A DNA stretch of 13,225 nt from assembly GCA_041589175.1 (NCBI GenBank), contig JBFHWF010000067.1, positions 1 through 13,225 of the forward strand, in the 5' to 3' direction. The first letter of the stretch is position 1. Every line of letters starts with the position of its first letter. The notes beneath the pieces were generated by a model. It saw only the letters and a program-made list of their open reading frames with translations. It was not told the DNA's origin and searched no databases. Position numbers and translations under genes: made by a program. This DNA comes from SZUA-229 sp041589175. GTDB taxonomy: Bacteria; Pseudomonadota; Gammaproteobacteria; SZUA-229. Positions 1 through 7,044 of this stretch are shown here, in pieces.

Positions 1-114
1 AGAAAAAATGTACTGGGTGTCATTGGCTATATGTTCTTCTATCAACTTCTGTTGTCACCAGCCAGTCTTGCGGGATACATTCAGGAAATACTTAAGGCGA
101 GAAAAGAATGGTGA
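1..114 (+). CDS. C-terminal end of a probable membrane glycosyltransferase (family 2 / PgaC-like), partial
   Basis: Only the last 37 codons are present, open at the window edge and ending in TGA at 112-114. The peptide has a hydrophobic stretch (VLGVIGYMFFYQLLLSP), then a GYIQEIL segment and a basic tail ending KARKEW. This pattern (last membrane helix, then G-Y-x-Q-E-L and a charged tail) is one I associate with processive family 2 glycosyltransferases of the PgaC/NfrB type, which polymerise polysaccharide at the inner membrane. The start codon of the next gene overlaps its stop (ATGGTGA), so the two are translationally coupled. The next gene is a PgaA-like barrel, which supports an exopolysaccharide role. 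The identification rests on a short tail and on context. Confidence 0.55.
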   Translation, partial: RKNVLGVIGYMFFYQLLLSPASLAGYIQEILKARKEW

Positions 115-1025
115 GAGTCATACTAGCACTGTTGTTGCTTTTCATTAATCATGGCGTAATGGCAGAACGAATTCTGCTAAAAAATTATATCGCTGATGAT
201 AATAACGGCATGTTCCAGGAGAGGCATACTGTTGCTTATCTATGGGATGATATAAGGCCACATATCAATGCAGGTGTGCAGCTGGGGCGGTGGCGAATCG
301 ATGAGCGTAGCGGAGATGCAGAATTTACAATAGCGGGCTTACTGGCAGAAATAGATATGCAGGATATGGGTAAGCTTGATCTTGAATTTAGTCCCTATTT
401 TAATAGTGACTGGTCCAGCGCGTATATGAATCTGTATTACCGACAGATGAACTACTTACCGTGGTACTACGAGGCAAGTTATGAGCGGAGTATCGTGGAT
501 GCAATCACGGCTGTAAAGAATCATATTTATGTGGATACATACAGTGTATCAATGGATATACCTGTCCAACAGAGATGGACGGGTGTTGCTGGAGTCATTG
601 TGCAGTCGTTCTCGGATGCTAATCAGAAGTCCGGTGGTATCCTGAAACTAATATACACTTTTGACAGGCCGCAGGGATTAAATACGTCAGTGGTGTTTAA
701 ACAGCTCAATGCGCGACAACCGGGAACCGGTTATTTTAGCCCAGACAGTCAGCAGCAGCTTTATCTTGAGGCAAGATATGCCAGGGCAATCTGGCAGGAT
801 AATTATGTTTTCAGAGCTGCTGTATCGTTGGGTCGTGAGACAATCAATAGTGAAATAGATAACAACCTGCTTCGTTATGAAATAGCATTAAAAGGCTGGC
901 TTACACAGAGTAATAATCTGGAGTTAAGAGCGGGATGCAGTAATGCGGGTGATGTTCTCAGTAGTAATGAAGAGAGTAATTATCGATTCTGTAGTGTGAA
1001 TGTTAATCTGACTTATGTATTCTGA
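108..1025 (+). CDS. Outer membrane beta-barrel protein, PgaA porin-domain-like, probable exopolysaccharide export
   Basis: A 305-residue protein with a signal peptide (MVRVILALLLLFINHGVMA, cleavage before E20). The body has alternating polar/hydrophobic strands rich in Tyr and Trp and a C-terminal Phe (NLTYVF), as in outer membrane barrels. A GYFSP motif near residue 208, followed by QQQLYLEARY, recalls the C-terminal barrel of PgaA, the poly-GlcNAc porin. PgaA itself is about 800 residues with a large TPR domain, which is missing here, so this would be a barrel-only version. The start codon overlaps the stop of the upstream glycosyltransferase-like gene, so they form an operon. The 3' end overlaps the convergent histidine kinase by 13 bp. 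Family placement is from motif memory; the outer membrane location is more secure than the substrate. Confidence 0.6.
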   Translation: MVRVILALLLLFINHGVMAERILLKNYIADDNNGMFQERHTVAYLWDDIRPHINAGVQLGRWRIDERSGDAEFTIAGLLAEIDMQDMGKLDLEFSPYFNSDWSSAYMNLYYRQMNYLPWYYEASYERSIVDAITAVKNHIYVDTYSVSMDIPVQQRWTGVAGVIVQSFSDANQKSGGILKLIYTFDRPQGLNTSVVFKQLNARQPGTGYFSPDSQQQLYLEARYARAIWQDNYVFRAAVSLGRETINSEIDNNLLRYEIALKGWLTQSNNLELRAGCSNAGDVLSSNEESNYRFCSVNVNLTYVF

Positions 1026-2746
1026 TCATTGCGCGATATCTGGAAGCAGACATTACCTGTTGTGTTCTGAATGAGCTCAAGTCTATATCCGTTACGTGCT
1101 GCCAGTTGTGCTGATTGATAAAGGCCGATGCCATATCCGTCTTTCGATGGCAGTATCTGCTTGAACAGGTGTGAGGCATTTTCACTGTTTACAGGTTCGC
1201 CGCTATCACACACTGTGATTCTAACATGTTCATGCTCTATATGTAGCGTTGTGGTTATTCGTATATCGGGGTTGTTGCGGCGCTTGTTACGGGCATTTTC
1301 TAACAGGTTTTCGAGTACGGTGTTGAAAACTTCCGTATCAATTTTCAGTGTGTCGCTCGTAGTACCAATAAATTCTATATCCCTGCCATGATAACGGCTG
1401 GCAAGTTCACTCCACCATGTCGATAATTCGCTAAAGGCCTTACCTGTGTCTGAACGAGTCTGTAGTTTATCCAGTGTGTTCTGCAGGCGCTGGGTGAACA
1501 GTGGTAGCTGACGTTTTATAATGGCCTGAATTTCATCCGCATCGTCCGCCGTTTCAACGATACTTGTCAGGGTCTGCAGAGACTGTAGCAGGTTTTTTAT
1601 GTCATGCGTCAACTTTGCGCCGGTTTCATAGACGGCTTTAAGATGTGTCTGGTTCTTGAGAGTAATTTCTCTTAGCTTGGAGTTGTAGAAGTAACACATT
1701 AAATGCAAAAGTAGTTGAGCGTGTATTTTTAATGCGCTTCCCATTGGAATGTGACTATACAGAATGATGGTAATATCACCCTCCTGAAAACTGGTGACAT
1801 AATGTGAGCGTTCACCATAGCGTTGTTCATGTTGTGAATCGCCCCAGTCTAAACCACACACCCAGGAAAGCTGTAACAGTTGTTCAATGCTGTTGTTCAG
1901 AAACAGGTCGGGTGTCATTTTATTATTCTGGCTGAGTAGAGCTGTCTGCTTAACCCAGTGTTCAAAAGGGTTGCCGATATTAAGAATATGCTGTTCCCAG
2001 ATCTGCGCTACTGATGCAAGGCCGTGGCGTGGAAACCAGATAAGGCTGATAAGTAGAAAAAAAGTGCCCATTGATAAGGCGGTCATTAGTAGTGCCTGAA
2101 GATAATGTATGCCTGAAGTAAAACTCACCAGTATGCTGGTGATATAGAAACTGAACAGGCCAAAGCTGATAATTAAACTATGTAGATAATCTATCTTAAC
2201 GGCGCGACGATTTTTTGTGGTCCAGAGCATGCTCAGCAGGCAGGCTGCGAAAAGCGAATAATAAATAATCTGTTGCAGCTCGCTATCTAGCACGTTCATA
2301 TGGAACAGTCGGGGTGTCAGAATGAGACTCAGCTGAAGAAACAGTATCACAGCTGCCAGTGCATACACTGAGCGATGAAGACCATTGATCATGGCGCTAC
2401 CACCGGTCAGGCCGATTAGCAGAATAATCCAGATGGCAATAAACCAGCTACCCAGTAACAGGTAGAGCAGGGTGTTGATGAAGAGTATTGATAACAGGGT
2501 TTTTAAATGTATTTCATCAGATGCATTGAGTGCGGGTTGCCAGAGCAGGAAAAAACCAATATGAGCCAGTAGTAACGACAGCTGTAGCGGGGTGTTCAGA
2601 TCGGTCTGGTACAGTGACAGGTGCAGCAGCAATAGCATGAATCCAAGATTAATGAATTCAAAGCGTTTGATGACGCTAAGGTTAAACGATACTGAGGCAA
2701 GGTTCATAGGTCGTTGGTTTACTGACAACTGTTGATATTTCAACAT
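1013..2746 (-). CDS. Polytopic membrane sensor histidine kinase
   Basis: A 577-residue kinase. The first 240 residues hold seven or eight membrane helices (about 30-46, 57-72, 82-98, 101-118, 126-144, 158-174, 188-210, 217-237). Residues 250-360 form a soluble GAF-like stretch. The H-box is LTHDIKNLLQSL (His381), the N-box ENLLENARNKRR (Asn484), the G1 box VCDSGEPV (Asp514) and the G2 box GYGIGLYQSAQLA. The layout (many helices, then GAF, then HDIKN kinase) resembles PrsK of the PEP-CTERM/exosortase system, but it is shorter and I see no PrsR, so I do not assign the name. The ATG at 2746 lies inside an operator-like dyad and has no clear Shine-Dalgarno; the next Met, at 2707, is an alternative start that would remove 13 residues. 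It is divergent from a sigma-54-promoted pilin gene, which could be its target through an unlinked activator. Confidence 0.85.
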   Translation of the reverse strand: MLKYQQLSVNQRPMNLASVSFNLSVIKRFEFINLGFMLLLLHLSLYQTDLNTPLQLSLLLAHIGFFLLWQPALNASDEIHLKTLLSILFINTLLYLLLGSWFIAIWIILLIGLTGGSAMINGLHRSVYALAAVILFLQLSLILTPRLFHMNVLDSELQQIIYYSLFAACLLSMLWTTKNRRAVKIDYLHSLIISFGLFSFYITSILVSFTSGIHYLQALLMTALSMGTFFLLISLIWFPRHGLASVAQIWEQHILNIGNPFEHWVKQTALLSQNNKMTPDLFLNNSIEQLLQLSWVCGLDWGDSQHEQRYGERSHYVTSFQEGDITIILYSHIPMGSALKIHAQLLLHLMCYFYNSKLREITLKNQTHLKAVYETGAKLTHDIKNLLQSLQTLTSIVETADDADEIQAIIKRQLPLFTQRLQNTLDKLQTRSDTGKAFSELSTWWSELASRYHGRDIEFIGTTSDTLKIDTEVFNTVLENLLENARNKRRNNPDIRITTTLHIEHEHVRITVCDSGEPVNSENASHLFKQILPSKDGYGIGLYQSAQLAARNGYRLELIQNTTGNVCFQISRNDQNT

Positions 2747-2777
2747 ACGCTATTCACATTCTGTTGAAATATCAACA
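2730..2777. promoter_or_regulatory. Paired 16-bp dyads, candidate enhancer/operator for a sigma-54 activator
   Basis: Two copies of TGTTGA-N4-TCAACA lie at 2730-2745 (TGTTGATATTTCAACA) and 2762-2777 (TGTTGAAATATCAACA). Each half-site pair is a perfect 6-bp inverted repeat, and the two copies are also exact reverse complements of each other. Their centres are 32 bp apart, three helical turns. Measured from the start predicted for the sigma-54 promoter at 2842-2857, they sit near -131 and -99, the usual enhancer range. The left copy touches the start codon of the histidine kinase. The binding protein is unknown; the motif is not the NtrC consensus. Confidence 0.7.
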
Positions 2778-2841
2778 GAAAGCGCGTGACAATATTTTAC
2801 AGTTCAGGCTAAGTTATTGAAAATCTTGTGCTATATAAATA

Positions 2842-2857
2842 TGGCACATGCTATGCA
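2842..2857 (+). promoter_or_regulatory. Sigma-54 (-24/-12) promoter for the pilin-like gene
   Basis: TGGCACATGCTATGCA matches the RpoN consensus TGGCAC-G-N4-T-TGCA at all of TGGCAC and at TGCA, with the required GG-N10-GC spacing. Transcription would begin near 2868, giving a leader of about 49 nt before the ATG at 2917. It is one of the two best sigma-54 motifs in the window; the other precedes GSII. Sigma-54 control is common for type IV pilin genes. Confidence 0.75.
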
Positions 2858-2916
2858 AAATGTAAGGCAGATTGTAGCAACGAATTTTAGTACCAAGATT
2901 GACTGGAGATTGAGTT

Positions 2917-3480
2917 ATGAAGAAGAGTGCCGGTTTTACGCTGATAGAAATAGCCATTGTGCTGGTTATTATCGGCCTGCTGCTCGGCGGCGTTTTGAAG
3001 GGTCAGGAAATGATGACAAATGCGAAGATTAAGCGTGTTTCCAATGATTTTAACGGTGTGGCTGCTGCGATCTACTCGTACCTGGACCGCTATGCGGCAT
3101 TCCCCGGAGATGATCCAAATGCGAATGCACGCTGGGGCGCTGCTGCTGTATCCGGTAATGGTGATGGCGTTATTGCGGGTGGTTGTAATGGGCCGGGTGA
3201 GAGTGCTCAGTTATGGAATCACCTTCGCCTGTCTGGCCTGGTAGCCGGTCAGGGTACCAATAACCCGACGCATGCTTTTGGCGCGAGAATCGGCGTACGT
3301 AATAATGCGGTGGGACTGGTTGGTGCAGTGATCTGTATGGAAGATCTCCAGGGTAAGGTAGGTGAAATTCTCGACCGCCAGCTGGATGACGGTGATGGTA
3401 ACGCGGGCGAATTACAGAATAGCGCGAATACCTCAACCTATAACCTGACTCAGAACTACTACATCTACAAAAAGCTGTAA
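2917..3480 (+). CDS. Type IV pilin-like / pseudopilin protein with class III signal peptide
   Basis: A 187-residue protein starting MKKSAG|FTLIEIAIVLVIIGLLL. This is a classic prepilin leader: two lysines, Gly6 before the cleavage point, Phe as the first mature residue and Glu at mature position 5, followed by one hydrophobic helix. PilD-type peptidase would cleave and methylate it. The globular part contains WNHLRLSGLVAG, typical of a group of stand-alone prepilin-like proteins in gammaproteobacteria, plus two Asp/Gly-rich loops (GNGDG and DDGDGNAGE) that could bind calcium. Two cysteines (about 90 and 144) may form a disulfide. A Shine-Dalgarno (TGGAGA, 2904-2909) precedes the ATG. It is monocistronic, with a sigma-54 promoter upstream and a strong terminator downstream. 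No other pilus assembly genes are in view, so major pilin versus minor pseudopilin cannot be decided. Confidence 0.85.
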   Translation: MKKSAGFTLIEIAIVLVIIGLLLGGVLKGQEMMTNAKIKRVSNDFNGVAAAIYSYLDRYAAFPGDDPNANARWGAAAVSGNGDGVIAGGCNGPGESAQLWNHLRLSGLVAGQGTNNPTHAFGARIGVRNNAVGLVGAVICMEDLQGKVGEILDRQLDDGDGNAGELQNSANTSTYNLTQNYYIYKKL

Positions 3481-3500
3481 GATCTGTTCAAAATCAGATA

Positions 3501-3530
3501 AAAGCCCCGGCCATCGCAGGTCGGGGCTTT
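3501..3530 (+). terminator. Rho-independent terminator after the pilin-like gene, possibly bidirectional
   Basis: A 12-bp GC-rich stem (AAAGCCCCGGCC at 3501-3512 with GGTCGGGGCTTT at 3519-3530, one G-T pair) has a 6-nt loop and runs into TTTTTATT. The opposite strand also ends in a TTTT run, so it may serve the convergent ntrBC operon too. Confidence 0.9.
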
Positions 3531-3606
3531 TTATTTGGGCTTAAACAAGGTACCGAAGCGTGGGCTTGTAACTGGCCCTGTAAGCGCTATCAGTTAACGG
3601 GTATTG

Positions 3607-5010
3607 TTATTCCATCTCCAGTTCTTTTATCTTGCGAGTCAGCGTATTGCGCCCCCAGCCCAGCAGGCGAGCGGCTTCCTGGCGGCGGCCATTGGTTTTA
3701 CTCAGTGCGGCGTCAATCAGAATACGTTCAAAGCGTGGTTGGGCATCGCTGAGAATATCATCCTTGCCCATTCTCAGCTGGCTATCGGCCCAGTTCTTCA
3801 GGCCGTCTTCCCAGTTGCTACCAGGCTTTTCATTAGCTGGCTGATCTTCGCCGGGCAAGAGCTCCGGAGGTAGATCGGACATATGGACTTCACGGCTGGA
3901 GGCCATCACCGTGATCCAGCGACAGCTATTTTCAAGCTGGCGAACATTGCCGGGCCAGTCGAGGCTGGCGAGATAGGCCTCAACCTCGGGGAGTAGTATC
4001 TTCGGTTCTACCTGAATTTCTTCCGCCGCCTGCTGCAGGAACAGAGTGAGCAGTGCGGGTATGTCTTCCTTGCGCTCACGTAAAGGCGGTATATGAATAC
4101 GGATAACATTCAGGCGATGGAACAGGTCTTCACGGAACAGCCCCTGTTTAACACGTTTTTCCAGGTCCTGGTGTGTAGCCGTAATGATGCGAACATTCGC
4201 TTTAATAGGTGTGTGGCCGCCCACACGATAAAACTGGCCATCGGCGAGTACGCGTAGCAGTCGAGTTTGCAGATCTGCTGGCATGTCACCAATTTCATCG
4301 AGAAACAGGGTGCCGCCATCTGCCTGTTCGAAGCGGCCCCGGCGCTGTGCCGTGGCACCGGTAAAGGCACCACGTTCATGGCCAAACAGTTCGGATTCCA
4401 GCAGGTCTTTCGGTATGGCGGCGGTGTTGATTGCAATAAAAGGCCGGTCGGCGCGAGGACTGTGCTTGTGTAATGCGCTGGCAACCAGTTCCTTACCGGT
4501 TCCAGACTCGCCATTAATCAGCACGGTAATATTCGATTTGGAAAGGCGGCCGATTGCGCGAAACACTTCCTGCATCGCTGGGGCTTCACCAATAATATCG
4601 GGTGATTTAAGGTCGGAAACAGCCTGGTTAGCAGATTGCTCATCGCTTTTCTTGCAGGCGCGGTTAACCAGCTCAACGGCTTCGTCGATATCGAAAGGCT
4701 TGGGTAGATATTCAAAGGCGCCGCCCTGGTAAGCCGATACCGCGCTATCGAGATCGGAGTGGGCCGTCATAATAATTGCAGGTATGTCCGGGTGCTTTTC
4801 ATTAATGATCTGCAAAAACTCAAGACCATCGATGCCGGGCATGCGAATATCGGTGACGATGGCGTCCGGCATACTGCCCGACAGGGCATCCAGAGCGGCG
4901 TTTGCGGTTTCAAAACTGCTGACCTTAATGCCCTCGGCCTTTAATGCTTTTTCCAGGACCCATCGTATCGACGGGTCGTCATCAATGATCCATATATGAT
5001 GTTCAGCCAT
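3607..5010 (-). CDS. ntrC: NtrC (NR-I), nitrogen response regulator and sigma-54 activator
   Basis: A 467-residue protein with full NtrC architecture. The receiver domain (1-120) has the phosphorylated Asp54 in VTDIRMPGIDGL and Lys104 in YLPKPFD. The AAA+ domain (about 138-365) has Walker A GESGTGK (167-173), the sigma-54-contacting GAFTGA loop (214-219), Walker B TLFLDE and the arginine-finger region FREDLFHRLNV. A Fis-type helix-turn-helix lies at 438-462 (GRRQEAARLLGWGRNTLTRKI). When phosphorylated by NtrB it activates sigma-54 promoters of nitrogen-assimilation genes. Length matches the family (about 470). Its ATG overlaps the end of ntrB by 8 bp, and its Shine-Dalgarno (CTGGAGT) lies within ntrB, so the pair is translationally coupled. 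Candidate binding sites are visible upstream of ntrB and GSII. Confidence 0.97.
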   Translation of the reverse strand: MAEHHIWIIDDDPSIRWVLEKALKAEGIKVSSFETANAALDALSGSMPDAIVTDIRMPGIDGLEFLQIINEKHPDIPAIIMTAHSDLDSAVSAYQGGAFEYLPKPFDIDEAVELVNRACKKSDEQSANQAVSDLKSPDIIGEAPAMQEVFRAIGRLSKSNITVLINGESGTGKELVASALHKHSPRADRPFIAINTAAIPKDLLESELFGHERGAFTGATAQRRGRFEQADGGTLFLDEIGDMPADLQTRLLRVLADGQFYRVGGHTPIKANVRIITATHQDLEKRVKQGLFREDLFHRLNVIRIHIPPLRERKEDIPALLTLFLQQAAEEIQVEPKILLPEVEAYLASLDWPGNVRQLENSCRWITVMASSREVHMSDLPPELLPGEDQPANEKPGSNWEDGLKNWADSQLRMGKDDILSDAQPRFERILIDAALSKTNGRRQEAARLLGWGRNTLTRKIKELEME

Positions 5011-6088
5011 TGCTGTACTCCAGCGGTAAATACAGTGTAAAAACGGTTTTGTTTGGGCGGCTATTCACCTTGATCAGGCCCTGGTGCTGGTTAATTAACG
5101 ACTGTGCAATCGATAATCCCAGGCCTGTGCCTTCAGCTCGACCGGTGACCATGGGGTAAAAAATATGTTCCAGCAGGTCTTTTGGTATGCCGGGCCCGTT
5201 ATCGATAATTTCGGTGCACAGCACCAGTCGATGGTTGGTGTGTCCAATCGTGAAATGACGCAGTGGGCGAGTACGAAAGGTGATTTCGCCATTGCCATCC
5301 AGTGCCTGAACCGCATTGCGGGTGATATTCAGTACAGCCTGAATCAGCATATTTCGATCCGCCTGAATATCAGGCAGGCTGGGGTCGTAGTCGAGCTTGA
5401 AGTAGATATGTGAATCAGCATCCTGCTCAACCTCAAGTAGTTGGCGCACATGCTCCAGTATTTCGTGGATGTTAACATCGGCAATCTGCGGCACATTATT
5501 CGGGCCCAGCATCCGGTCCACCAGGTTCTGCAGTCGATCGGCCTCGCCAATAATAATCTGTGTGTATTCTTTCAGTTCTTCATCGGGCAGCTCGCGTTCC
5601 AGCAGTTGAGCCGCGCCGCGCAGTCCACCCAGCGGATTCTTAATTTCATGGGCCATGCCCCTGACCAGGTTGCGGGTCGCTGTCTGTTCGCTCAGTAATT
5701 TCTCTTCGCGGGCAATACGAATGTGGCGATCCATGTGTGAAATTTCCAGCATCAGGAATGGGTCCATATTGGGCTGGCGAATTGGGTTAAGCACGTAATC
5801 GATAATAATCTCACGACCATCAGGCAAAGAGATACTGGCCTCATATTCCGAAACCGGGTGAAGGTCGGTAAAGGCACCTCTGAGCCGTTTTTCAAAGCTT
5901 TCGCTAATCAGCATCATCTTCTCTAGTTTATGCCCTATGGCCTGGCGGCTTGAAATATGGAACAGGTTCTCGCAGGCTGGATTGATGTAATCCACCTTCA
6001 GGTCGTCACTCAGTACGATAACCGCAGTACTCAGGTTATCAATAATGTCCTTTTGCAGGCCTGAACTAATGGTCACGAATTCACTCAT
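5003..6088 (-). CDS. ntrB: NtrB (NR-II), nitrogen sensor kinase/phosphatase
   Basis: A 361-residue soluble kinase from the ATG at 6088. A PAS domain (about 10-125) is followed by the H-box GMAHEIKNPLGGLRGAAQLL (His147), the N-box NITRNAVQAL (Asn258), the G1 box EIIDNGPGIP (Asp296) and the G2 box GTGLGLSIAQSL (320 onward). NtrB phosphorylates NtrC under nitrogen limitation and is switched to phosphatase by PII. There is no membrane helix. An in-frame TTG nine bases further upstream (6097) would add three residues; ATG is preferred, though neither start has a clear Shine-Dalgarno. The length is close to E. coli GlnL (349). The gene overlaps ntrC by 8 bp. An NtrC-type dyad about 185 bp upstream suggests autoregulation. 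Confidence 0.96.
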   Translation of the reverse strand: MSEFVTISSGLQKDIIDNLSTAVIVLSDDLKVDYINPACENLFHISSRQAIGHKLEKMMLISESFEKRLRGAFTDLHPVSEYEASISLPDGREIIIDYVLNPIRQPNMDPFLMLEISHMDRHIRIAREEKLLSEQTATRNLVRGMAHEIKNPLGGLRGAAQLLERELPDEELKEYTQIIIGEADRLQNLVDRMLGPNNVPQIADVNIHEILEHVRQLLEVEQDADSHIYFKLDYDPSLPDIQADRNMLIQAVLNITRNAVQALDGNGEITFRTRPLRHFTIGHTNHRLVLCTEIIDNGPGIPKDLLEHIFYPMVTGRAEGTGLGLSIAQSLINQHQGLIKVNSRPNKTVFTLYLPLEYSNG

Positions 6089-6099
6089 AAGGTGCAATA

Positions 6100-6115
6100 T
6101 GCAAGAAATGAACCA
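6100..6115 (-). promoter_or_regulatory. Sigma-54-like motif immediately before ntrB (doubtful)
   Basis: Read on the minus strand: TGGTTCATTTCTTGCA, with GG-N10-GC spacing and 9 of 12 consensus positions. The predicted start (about 6089) is one base before the ntrB ATG, so the transcript would be leaderless. Either that is real, or the motif is chance or a decoy. Confidence 0.3.
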
Positions 6116-6129
6116 TAAAAAAGAAAATT

Positions 6130-6146
6130 TGCATGGATTTTGTGCA
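6130..6146. promoter_or_regulatory. Weak NtrC-type site near ntrB
   Basis: TGCATGGATTTTGTGCA keeps both TGCA ends of the TGCAC-N7-GTGCA dyad at the right 17-bp length, but inner positions differ. It lies about 50 bp upstream of the ntrB ATG, a position where NtrC could repress, as at the E. coli glnL promoter. Confidence 0.35.
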
Positions 6147-6264
6147 CGTCATAAATATTCCATTAATATCAATGAGATAGCCGTATTTCTGGCAGGCGAC
6201 ACACTCGCGTTATAAATTCCATTTAGCGGTATTAATCGGGGAGAATGCCTGCAGTATAACTGAT

Positions 6265-6281
6265 CGCACTATGATAGTGCA
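6265..6281. promoter_or_regulatory. Strong NtrC-type dyad upstream of ntrBC
   Basis: CGCACTATGATAGTGCA contains a perfect 7-bp palindrome around one central base and matches the NtrC consensus TGCAC-Y-N5-R-GTGCA at all defined positions but the first. It lies between the DUF4124 stop (6286) and the ntrB promoter region. It has no T-run on the minus strand, so it is not a terminator. Confidence 0.65.
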
Positions 6282-6285
6282 CGCA

Positions 6286-6831
6286 TTATGGGGCTTTGTT
6301 ATTGTTAAACAGTGAAGACTGGCGATGTACGTGGATCGTCACCGGGCTGCTACGGCGGATGACAGTACCGCTGCTGCTATGGATCTCGGCGCTGATGGTG
6401 TGGGTGCCCCTGTCTATATTGCTCAGGCTGGTGGAGCTGGATGTGATATTGCGCTTTACGACTTTTCCGTCAAGTAGAACACTCAGGCTGTGTTTCAGCT
6501 CGGAGTTAAGGTTGGGCTTTATAGAGAATTGCAGTGAAACATTGCCTTCGTTATTGCGGACGGTCTCGTCATTGCCGGGCGACTGTATACGGAATTCGCT
6601 ATAACTGAATGGGGGTGGCGCGGGGATGTGATCTACCACGGCTGGCGTCCTGGTCACTTTCAATGCCGGAGTTGTCGTTAACTGTGGCGGGGTAATGGGT
6701 GTCGCATCCTTATGTGGAGGCGTATCTGAGTAGTGAATATTACCTTCCTCATCAAACCACTTATACAGCTCAGCATGGCTGCTTGTACTACCCAGTAGTA
6801 GTGTCAGGACAATGAGTTGCTGTAGTTTCAT
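6286..6831 (-). CDS. DUF4124-type exported protein
   Basis: A 181-residue protein starting MKLQQLIVLTLLLGSTSSHA with a clear signal peptide, then the DUF4124 signature ELYKWFDEEGNIHYSDTPP (a conserved W-x-D-x-x-G-x-x-x-Y-S-D-x-P core). A Pro/Thr-rich linker leads to an Ig-like beta domain (about 80-170: SPGNDETVRNN, LSVLLDGK, HTISAEI). A longer reading frame to 6879 exists, but the signal peptide places the start at 6831. The function is unknown; the protein is probably periplasmic. I recall DUF4124 genes recurring next to glnA-ntrBC in gammaproteobacteria, and that order is seen here (glnA, this gene, ntrB, ntrC). A terminator separates it from glnA, so it has its own promoter within 6832-6980, where I recognise no clear motif. 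Confidence 0.85.
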   Translation of the reverse strand: MKLQQLIVLTLLLGSTSSHAELYKWFDEEGNIHYSDTPPHKDATPITPPQLTTTPALKVTRTPAVVDHIPAPPPFSYSEFRIQSPGNDETVRNNEGNVSLQFSIKPNLNSELKHSLSVLLDGKVVKRNITSSSTSLSNIDRGTHTISAEIHSSSGTVIRRSSPVTIHVHRQSSLFNNNKAP

Positions 6832-6983
6832 GGTATGTGCTTTTAGCTCCCACAGGTTAATGCTCAGGTAACGTGTCATGGCTGGTGATTATGACCCATG
6901 TTAGCGCATAAAATTCGGCGTTATATTCAACAGTGTAGCGCTCAATGCCAGTCCTGTGAACTACGTTGTATTCCTGGCCGGGC

Positions 6984-7025
6984 ATAAAAAAGCCCCGCCC
7001 ATAAATACAGATATGGAGCGGGGCT
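6984..7025 (-). terminator. Rho-independent terminator of glnA
   Basis: An 8-bp stem (AGCCCCGC at 6991-6998 with GCGGGGCT at 7018-7025) is extended by an inner CCAT/ATGG pairing. On the minus strand it is followed by six T (6985-6990). It ends transcription of glnA before the DUF4124 gene. Confidence 0.88.
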
Positions 7026-7044
7026 GGAGCCTGTTTGGTTGTAC

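Noticed and set aside
2817..3032. 71-codon plus-strand frame overlapping the pilin start
   Set aside because: It covers the sigma-54 promoter and runs out of frame through the pilin leader; its start has no ribosome binding site.
3531..3606. Possible second structure between the pilin terminator and the ntrC stop
   Set aside because: No stem, repeat or motif could be supported.
4110..4732. Long reading frames on both strands inside ntrC (up to 149 codons)
   Set aside because: They are out-of-frame shadows of ntrC: they lack Shine-Dalgarno sites and their translations resemble no family, whereas ntrC motifs are continuous.
6265..6281. Hairpin as a terminator for the DUF4124 gene
   Set aside because: The stem is AT-containing and there is no T-run downstream on the minus strand; it matches an NtrC operator instead.
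6832..6879. Upstream in-frame start of the DUF4124 gene
   Set aside because: It would bury the signal peptide behind 16 polar residues; the start at 6831 gives a normal signal sequence.
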